Origin: Bacteroidales bacterium UBA1064
GTDB lineage: Bacteria; Bacteroidota; Bacteroidia; Bacteroidales; Tenuifilaceae
Direction: 5' to 3'
Assembly (NCBI GenBank): GCA_002316235.1
Contig: DCDD01000099.1
Location: 1 to 11,517 of the forward strand
Length of the DNA: 11,517 nt
The notes beneath the pieces were generated by a model. It made no database searches, was not told the DNA's origin, and was given only the letters and a program-made list of their open reading frames with translations. The translations under genes and the position numbers were made by a program. Numbering within the stretch: the stretch's first letter is position 1; the number at the start of each line of letters is the position of its first letter. Positions 6,852 to 11,517 of this stretch are shown here, piece after piece.

Positions 6852-6868
6852 CAAATTGAGCCAATTTG
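6852..6868. repeat. Short inverted repeat between recO and the aminotransferase homologue
   Basis: CAAATT (6852-6857) and AATTTG (6863-6868) form a perfect 6-bp inverted repeat around a 5-base centre, starting 14 bases downstream of the recO stop on the minus strand. There is no T-run behind it on the minus strand, so it is a poor terminator. An operator-like site or chance is equally possible. Confidence 0.3.
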
Positions 6869-6882
6869 GTGGTGAAAGTGCG

Positions 6883-7611
6883 TTATTGAAAAAGTTGAAT
6901 TAAAATTGGAAGCGTTTTAAAATCGAGAGGGGAGCCAAGGTGGAAGTTGTAGTAGCACAACAGGTCGTTGATTGCCTGAATTCTTTGAGCATGGTTTAGA
7001 GATATTTCATTTGACCTATAAAATGGGGTGCCTAGCAGCATTCCCAGGCGACGGCTTGAAGTTTTGTCGAGGTTGAAAGAATGGGATGGTGGTGAAGGAC
7101 AGAAAAAGCCATTTTTATAGTCGAAAAACGGCATGGTTTCGCTCCATCCGTTTGCCGGGTAAAAACCCAGGTATCTGGTTAGCTGGATGAGAAAAATCAG
7201 GTGGAAGTTGGCCACTCCATCGTGCATGACATCCAGCAGCCTTATAGAATTTTCCAAAAATTCATACAGCTCTGAGTTGGGTTCAACCTCCCTAACGGTG
7301 CGGTAAATCACCTCGCTAACAAACATTGAAATGCTGATTTTAACAGGATCGAAGTGAAGCTCGCTCAGAGGTATGGCAATTGCCACTTCTTTTAAGAGCG
7401 AAATTTCGGATGTCTCCTTTTTGTAGAACACCAAGTCAAGAATGTCAAGCGGTTGGAAGTAAACAGCCAGACCAGCAGTTTTCCCGCTACCGTATGCGTG
7501 GTTCACCTGAATGGTTGTTCGACCAAACTCCTTGCTGTAGCATGTAGCTATAAGGCTGTTATCACGGAACTTGACCGCATGCAGGACAATTCCCCTTGAT
7601 TTCTGAAGCAT
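6883..7611 (-). CDS. recO: DNA repair protein RecO
   Basis: RecO works with RecR and RecF to load RecA onto SSB-coated single-stranded DNA during gap repair, and can anneal complementary strands. The 242-residue product has the expected N-terminal OB fold, starting SRGIVLHAVKFRDNSLIATCYS and continuing through FGRTTIQVNHAYG. It then has a helical C-terminal domain with the family-typical LTRYLGFYP (Bacteroidota form) and a FFDYKNGFF segment. The four-cysteine zinc finger found in some RecO proteins is absent: only an isolated Cys follows NGFF, which is common in this phylum. The start codon is 3 bases beyond the stop of the PorZ-like gene, so it is almost certainly translated from the same mRNA and perhaps by translational coupling. 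Confidence 0.92.
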   Translation of the reverse strand: MLQKSRGIVLHAVKFRDNSLIATCYSKEFGRTTIQVNHAYGSGKTAGLAVYFQPLDILDLVFYKKETSEISLLKEVAIAIPLSELHFDPVKISISMFVSEVIYRTVREVEPNSELYEFLENSIRLLDVMHDGVANFHLIFLIQLTRYLGFYPANGWSETMPFFDYKNGFFCPSPPSHSFNLDKTSSRRLGMLLGTPFYRSNEISLNHAQRIQAINDLLCYYNFHLGSPLDFKTLPILIQLFQ

Positions 7612-7614
7612 GGG

Positions 7615-9906
7615 TTACCTGATAAAAAGAATTTTTGTAACGGCAGTTTTTTCGCCCTGACTAGCCGAGCAAAAGACCAGGTAAACCCCGGAGGAAGCCC
7701 GTTGTCCCTTGCTGTTTTTCCCATTCCATGTAGCCATACCTCCAACAGAGAAAGTCTCGTAAACCAGGTTTCCGCTTATATCGGTAATTTTTACCAGGGT
7801 ATTCTCCATTAAACCGGTAATGGTAATGTCACCTTCATATTCGGGTCGAACGGGATTTGGGAAAGCATAAACCTTTCCAAAGCCCGATCCTGGTTGGTTG
7901 GCATTGCTTCGAAACGAAACCAGCCCTTTATCGGTGGCAATAAAAACCTCTCCTGATGCCGGATGAACTTTTACATCGGTAATCCTATTGGACGGGAGAG
8001 GGCTATTCTGGATTGTGTAGTGGGCCAACTCCTTGGTTCCGTCGGGGCTAAACAGGAATACTCCCGAACGGGCTGTTCCAAACCATTTACGGTTACCCCC
8101 GTCAACCGTTACAGAGGTTACCTCCTCGGTTTCAAGAAGGTAAACTGCCAGCCCCTCAACCACATCGGGAATTTTAATCTTTTGAAAGTACATGCCCCCA
8201 TCAAAAACCTTGCCGGGGTTGAAGCACACTAAAACACCCTGGCTTGTTCCCAGCCATAGGTAGTCGTCCCTATCAAATGCCAGGGCGTTTATATCAACGT
8301 TGAATAGCGACCCGCTGCTACTGGCCGGTTGTAGTTTTCTGTAGCGGTCGTCGTCCTTGATGTCGATATTATTACCAGGGTTCAGGGCAAAAAGTCCTTG
8401 ACCACGAGGTAGCAGTAGCCATAGCGTTCCGTAGTTGGAGTAGCTGAGGGTTGACAGCTTGTCAGAATTGATAGCTGATGCATAGGGAAATGAAATCCAC
8501 GTTCCATCTGTCTTTCGGACAGATATAGGGTTTGCGACCATTGTGTTTGCCACCCACAGGTTGCCTTTTGGGTCAAAATCCAGGCCGCTTATACGGCAGT
8601 AGGGAGCATTGGGGAAAATGGACTGTAGGGAGCTGTTTTCAGGCGTAAAGTGTGCAACCATGCTGCCATCGTGGAACTGGTATAGGCCGCCACCCCAGCT
8701 GGCTACGTAGTAATCTGATGGGTTGCCTGGATTAACCCTTACCGCAACGGCATCATGATAGCTATAATCAGCAAAACTGCTCCATTCCTCATGCGTGAAA
8801 TCATGAACCATGAAGGGATGCCACAAGTTGGTGAAGGTTGCATCGTAGCCTCCCGAGGCCACAACCACACGATTGCTGCTAACATCTATGGCAAGGTGGT
8901 TGTTGTTTGCAGGACCGTTTGGGTAGATAGACCTTAGCGCCTGAGAACTACCAAACATAAGACCGTTAAACTTATCGGCTATGGCCAGCTTGTCTGCATC
9001 TACCGAAATTGCAGCTTGTGGGTTGATAAACAGTGATGCGGGTGAAAGAAATTCATCTCTAATCCCCGGAAATTGGTAGGTTTGAATCCCATTAGCGGAG
9101 GTTACCAGAATCCTATTATTGCCTACGCTAAGATGAAGGGTGGCAGGCAAAGGCCGGTCAACTTCAACCCATGAGCTTCCATCGAATCGCCAGAGAATGT
9201 CGTTGGCGTTCTCCTGTCTTTCCAGAGCAAAAAGGTAGCCATCCTTAGCAGCAACTCCAGCGCATTCGGCAGTAGGGTTGGTAAACGATGTTTCAGTAGT
9301 CCAATGCTCAAAGCTTACCAGAAGAGGGTCGGAGCACAGGGCACTTTTCAGGCCATTGGAAGTTGCAGCCCAGAATCTATCCCCAAATACCTCCATGCTG
9401 CTCACCCGGATGCCGGTTCCATTGTTTCCGATATAGTAGGTTTCCTTTATTTCCCTTTTAGCTGGATCAACCACCACTAGTCCAAAATCGGTTGAAGTGT
9501 AAATCAGGTTGTTAAAAAGGGTAAACCGGTTAATGGTTTTACTACCCGAAAGGGGTTTTTCCTTTATAAAGGGAAGGTTAACTACGCTGTTCTGAACCAG
9601 CAAATCTATGTTTCCACTTTCGTAGCCAATGGCAAGTATTTGCAATGAAGGGAAATAGCTAAGTGCCGAGATTCCAACTTCCGAAAGGCCATTCACCCTC
9701 GTAACTTTATCAACCTCACCGGTGGCTATATTGTATGAGAAAATTCCGTTATCAGCTCCGCAGTATATCTTCCCTTCTTCGTAGCACAGCAATTTTATGT
9801 TACCAAACGAAAAGTGGTCGCGCCAGCTACCTACCGGAATCTGTGCTTGCAGGATTCCCTGCAGCAAAAAAAGGAATAAAAAAACCGCACTGGTTACTCT
9901 TGCCAT
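7615..9906 (-). CDS. porZ: PorZ-like type IX secretion system beta-propeller protein
   Basis: This 763-residue protein matches the size and architecture of PorZ. In Porphyromonas gingivalis PorZ sits in the cell-surface attachment complex (PorU, V, Q, Z) that processes T9SS cargo and delivers anionic lipopolysaccharide. A Sec signal peptide (residues 1-21, cleavage after LQA) leads into the family-typical IPVGSWRDHF at 23-32. Next come many propeller blades of the two-component-regulator type, with repeats such as FWAATSNGL, LWLGTSQGV, KWFGTARSGV and FIATDKGL. The last 86 residues (from KVYAFPNPV) form a type-A sorting domain with the TDISGNLVYE, WNGKNSKGQ, GVYLV and KILFIR motifs. It lies 49 bases after the RdgB gene and 3 bases before recO. 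A generic T9SS-sorted propeller protein is the alternative, but the N-terminal motif and length favour PorZ. Confidence 0.85.
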   Translation of the reverse strand: MARVTSAVFLFLFLLQGILQAQIPVGSWRDHFSFGNIKLLCYEEGKIYCGADNGIFSYNIATGEVDKVTRVNGLSEVGISALSYFPSLQILAIGYESGNIDLLVQNSVVNLPFIKEKPLSGSKTINRFTLFNNLIYTSTDFGLVVVDPAKREIKETYYIGNNGTGIRVSSMEVFGDRFWAATSNGLKSALCSDPLLVSFEHWTTETSFTNPTAECAGVAAKDGYLFALERQENANDILWRFDGSSWVEVDRPLPATLHLSVGNNRILVTSANGIQTYQFPGIRDEFLSPASLFINPQAAISVDADKLAIADKFNGLMFGSSQALRSIYPNGPANNNHLAIDVSSNRVVVASGGYDATFTNLWHPFMVHDFTHEEWSSFADYSYHDAVAVRVNPGNPSDYYVASWGGGLYQFHDGSMVAHFTPENSSLQSIFPNAPYCRISGLDFDPKGNLWVANTMVANPISVRKTDGTWISFPYASAINSDKLSTLSYSNYGTLWLLLPRGQGLFALNPGNNIDIKDDDRYRKLQPASSSGSLFNVDINALAFDRDDYLWLGTSQGVLVCFNPGKVFDGGMYFQKIKIPDVVEGLAVYLLETEEVTSVTVDGGNRKWFGTARSGVFLFSPDGTKELAHYTIQNSPLPSNRITDVKVHPASGEVFIATDKGLVSFRSNANQPGSGFGKVYAFPNPVRPEYEGDITITGLMENTLVKITDISGNLVYETFSVGGMATWNGKNSKGQRASSGVYLVFCSASQGEKTAVTKILFIR

Positions 9907-9934
9907 TCAGCTTTAATTAGTTTAAGGGCGGTAG

Positions 9935-9961
9935 CAGTAAAGTTTAAGACAGAATTTACTG
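9935..9961. repeat. 7-bp hairpin spanning the RdgB stop codon
   Basis: CAGTAAA (9935-9941) and TTTACTG (9955-9961) are perfectly complementary around a 13-base loop. The stop codon of the RdgB gene (9956-9958) lies inside one arm. A T-run follows only on the plus strand, where no gene is transcribed. On the minus strand no T-run follows, so it does not look like a terminator between the RdgB and PorZ-like genes. An RNA-processing or stability hairpin is possible. Confidence 0.4.
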
Positions 9962-10546
9962 TTTTTTCAAAAAATCAACGAGTTTGGATATAGCCATACC
10001 CCTATGGCTTATGGAGTTTTTAAGCGCGAGGGGCATTTGGGCAAAGGTTTGGTTGTAGCCATCGGGGATGAAAACCGGATCGTATCCAAAACCGTCAAAG
10101 CCATTGGGGGAGTCAATTATTTTTCCGTTGACAGTTCCCTCAAAAAGGTAGTCCTTTCCGGAGAGTGTCAGGGCGATAACAGTACGGAATCTGGCGTTAC
10201 GGTTCTCAACCCCGTTGAGTTTCATCAGAAGTTTTTTAATGTTTTCGGTTGATTTTTTGTCTTCGCCAGCATATCGAGCGCTGTAAACGCCAGGTTCGCC
10301 ATTCAATGCCTCTACTTCAAGTCCTGTGTCGTCGGCAAAGCAGCTGTACCCTGTTCTTGAAAATACGTAACGGGCTTTTTGCATGGCATTTTCCTCCAGG
10401 GTCTCATAGTCTTCGGGTATTTCGGCAATAAATCCAATATCATGTAGGGATAGCAGCTGGAAAGCATTTCCAAGAATGGCCTGAACTTCTTTTAGCTTAT
10501 GGACGTTGTTGGTGGCAAAAACCAGTTTTTGTGGAATGTTAATCAT
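9956..10546 (-). CDS. rdgB: RdgB/HAM1 family XTP/dITP pyrophosphatase
   Basis: This housekeeping enzyme removes damaged purine nucleotides by hydrolysing dITP, ITP and XTP to the monophosphate and pyrophosphate. From the ATG at 10546 it has 196 residues, the usual length. The motifs are all present: KLVFATNN near the N-terminus (substrate-binding TNN, 12-14), the metal/catalytic ADDTGLEVEAL segment (Asp72-Asp73), PGVYSARYAG, FGYDP (153-157) for base recognition, and SHRG (180-183). An upstream ATG at 10567 would add seven residues and overlap the preceding gene by 19 bases. The ATG at 10546 instead starts 2 bases after that gene's stop and matches where family members begin, so I prefer it. 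The tight spacing implies one transcript with the stress-protein gene. Confidence 0.95.
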   Translation of the reverse strand: MINIPQKLVFATNNVHKLKEVQAILGNAFQLLSLHDIGFIAEIPEDYETLEENAMQKARYVFSRTGYSCFADDTGLEVEALNGEPGVYSARYAGEDKKSTENIKKLLMKLNGVENRNARFRTVIALTLSGKDYLFEGTVNGKIIDSPNGFDGFGYDPVFIPDGYNQTFAQMPLALKNSISHRGMAISKLVDFLKKQ

Positions 10547-10548
10547 AC

Positions 10549-11346
10549 CTAGCGTGGATTGATGCACATAACCGGGATGTGGCCAGCATTGGCAAGAATG
10601 TACTGCTCCATGGGATCAACCGTAAACCGCCCTTCGCTGTCAAGGGGTGTAGTCATAAGAACAATCAGATCGGCCCTAATGTTGGCGGCAAGGCTCAAAA
10701 TCTCCTGCTCGTAAGGTTTTAACCCGGGAACAGTATATTCAACAGATTTAGCGCCCTTTTGGTCAAGGAATCTACGTGCCGAAGCCATGTTGATGTCAAT
10801 CTTGGCCAGCAGTTCCGGATCGGTAGTGTTGGGTTTAACCAGATGAAACCTCGACAGGTAAAAATCGCTGAAGTAGGATATCCACTTGTGCTTTTCCTGG
10901 TTTTCAAGGGTAAAATCAACAGGAAAAACCACCTCGTCGTAGCGTTTGTTTACCGGGGGCTCCTGAATGGTAATGAAGGGCACCTTGCAGCTGGTAATCA
11001 CCTTGAGCACCCATGAAACTTTATTTTCATCCATTTCTTTAATTGTGGATGAGCCCATGACAACAAAGCTGGCTTGTACCTCATCGGCCACCAGGGCTAT
11101 GTCGGTGAAAATGTTACCTACCCGAACCACCGGGGTGATGTCAACTCCGTACTTCTCCTTTGTGCCCCGAACTATTTTCTCCAGCCTGGCCTCTGCCTCT
11201 GCTTTATCGGCCTCTGCTTTAACAATATGCAAAATAGTGATAGGTTCTTTCACTACGCCGGAAACCCTAACGGCATGCTGTAGGGCATACTCTGCCACCT
11301 GTGAAAAGTCGGTAGGGACCAGAATGGTTTTACTTTCTCCCTTCAT
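10549..11346 (-). CDS. Tandem universal stress protein (UspA family)
   Basis: This 265-residue cytoplasmic protein is built of two Usp folds in tandem. Domain 1 (about 5-129) starts with the classic KTILVPTDFSQVAEYAL and has the VRVGNIFTDI strand-helix and FVVMGSS at 94-100. Domain 2 (about 136-263) restarts with EVVFPVDFTLENQ and ends in HIPVMCINPR. Neither domain has the GxxGx9G(S/T) ATP-binding signature. Domain 1 reads MGSSTIKEMDENKVSWVLK, and domain 2 has LIVLMTTPLDSEGR at the same place. A non-nucleotide-binding subtype is therefore likely. It is first in the minus-strand gene series, with a TAnnTTTG element about 64 bases upstream of the ATG. Its role is presumably in stress adaptation, but no particular stress is indicated. 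Confidence 0.88.
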   Translation of the reverse strand: MKGESKTILVPTDFSQVAEYALQHAVRVSGVVKEPITILHIVKAEADKAEAEARLEKIVRGTKEKYGVDITPVVRVGNIFTDIALVADEVQASFVVMGSSTIKEMDENKVSWVLKVITSCKVPFITIQEPPVNKRYDEVVFPVDFTLENQEKHKWISYFSDFYLSRFHLVKPNTTDPELLAKIDINMASARRFLDQKGAKSVEYTVPGLKPYEQEILSLAANIRADLIVLMTTPLDSEGRFTVDPMEQYILANAGHIPVMCINPR

Positions 11347-11409
11347 ACTTACATTTTTAAAATGTTCAAGGCTTTAGCCGGACTTCCAAAGTTTTATAAA
11401 ATTTTCATA

Positions 11410-11417
11410 CAAAAATA
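11410..11417 (-). promoter_or_regulatory. Candidate -7 element for the stress-protein/RdgB/PorZ/RecO series
   Basis: On the minus strand this reads TATTTTTG, an exact TAnnTTTG match. It would give a leader of about 55-60 bases to the ATG at 11346. The -33 region 19-21 bases upstream has no clear TTTG. The surrounding region is AT-rich, so chance matches are likely. Confidence 0.3.
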
Positions 11418-11467
11418 ATAAAACCTTTAAAACTTGGGTTTCTTTTAACGGATTCGTAGTTATTTTA

Positions 11468-11479
11468 AACCCCGGGGTT
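11468..11479. repeat. Perfect 12-bp palindrome AACCCCGGGGTT
   Basis: This loopless, GC-rich palindrome stands out in an AT-rich intergenic stretch. It lies between the stress-protein gene and a possible divergent plus-strand start at 11500. A dimeric regulator's operator is one reading, and chance is another. Confidence 0.4.
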
Positions 11480-11499
11480 GCGGCATAAATTACTGAACC

Positions 11500-11517
11500 A
11501 TGAATCTGGAGGGGCAA
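11500..11517 (+). CDS. Possible start of a divergent gene, cut by the window edge
   Basis: An ATG at 11500 opens six codons (MNLEGQ) to the window end without a stop. The position, about 150 bases upstream of and divergent from the stress-protein gene, is plausible for a new gene. The visible part is too short to identify or to prove coding. Confidence 0.2.

Noticed and set aside
10967..11377. 136-codon plus-strand open frame over the universal stress protein gene
   Set aside because: It is antisense to a gene with clear Usp motifs. The translation is Ser/Thr/Leu-rich with no domain, typical of a shadow frame.

Overview
The window looks like chromosomal DNA of a Bacteroidota bacterium, most likely of the Bacteroidales/Marinilabiliales kind. 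Four things suggest this: a PorZ-like protein with a C-terminal type IX secretion (T9SS) sorting domain, a Big_5-type lipoprotein starting with the PTGGPKD signature typical of the phylum, start codons without Shine-Dalgarno sequences, and TAnnTTTG-like -7 promoter elements. There are ten complete protein genes, a possible edge-truncated start, and no RNA genes, insertion sequences or CRISPR arrays that I can see.

Layout. Bases 1-70 hold two tandem copies of a palindrome-containing repeat. Bases 87-572 (minus) encode an unrecognised four-helix membrane protein, divergent from the following plus-strand genes. Bases 665-2708 (plus) are a two-gene unit: an Ig-like/Big_5 lipoprotein and an MTH1187-family thiamine-binding protein. 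A single outer-membrane beta-barrel gene follows (2839-3549), with its own likely promoter and a repeat-rich upstream region. After a 253-base gap come a stand-alone ferredoxin-NADP-reductase-like flavoprotein (3803-4468) and rlmN (4557-5591).

The right half is a minus-strand series read from right to left: a tandem universal-stress-protein homologue, an RdgB/HAM1 nucleotide-pool sanitising pyrophosphatase, the PorZ-like T9SS protein, recO, and a class I/II aminotransferase homologue. Spacings are 2, 49 (RdgB to PorZ), 3 (PorZ to recO) and 99 bases. The first four genes plausibly share a transcript. It mixes nucleotide hygiene, DNA repair and protein-secretion functions, with no obvious single pathway.

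The most striking observation is the last gene of that series (5647-6783). It is full length and aligns end to end, from memory, with YbdL-type methionine aminotransferases. However, the Schiff-base lysine is glutamine, and nearly every other PLP- or substrate-binding residue is also replaced. It looks like a maintained pseudoenzyme, or an enzyme with different chemistry, rather than an aminotransferase.
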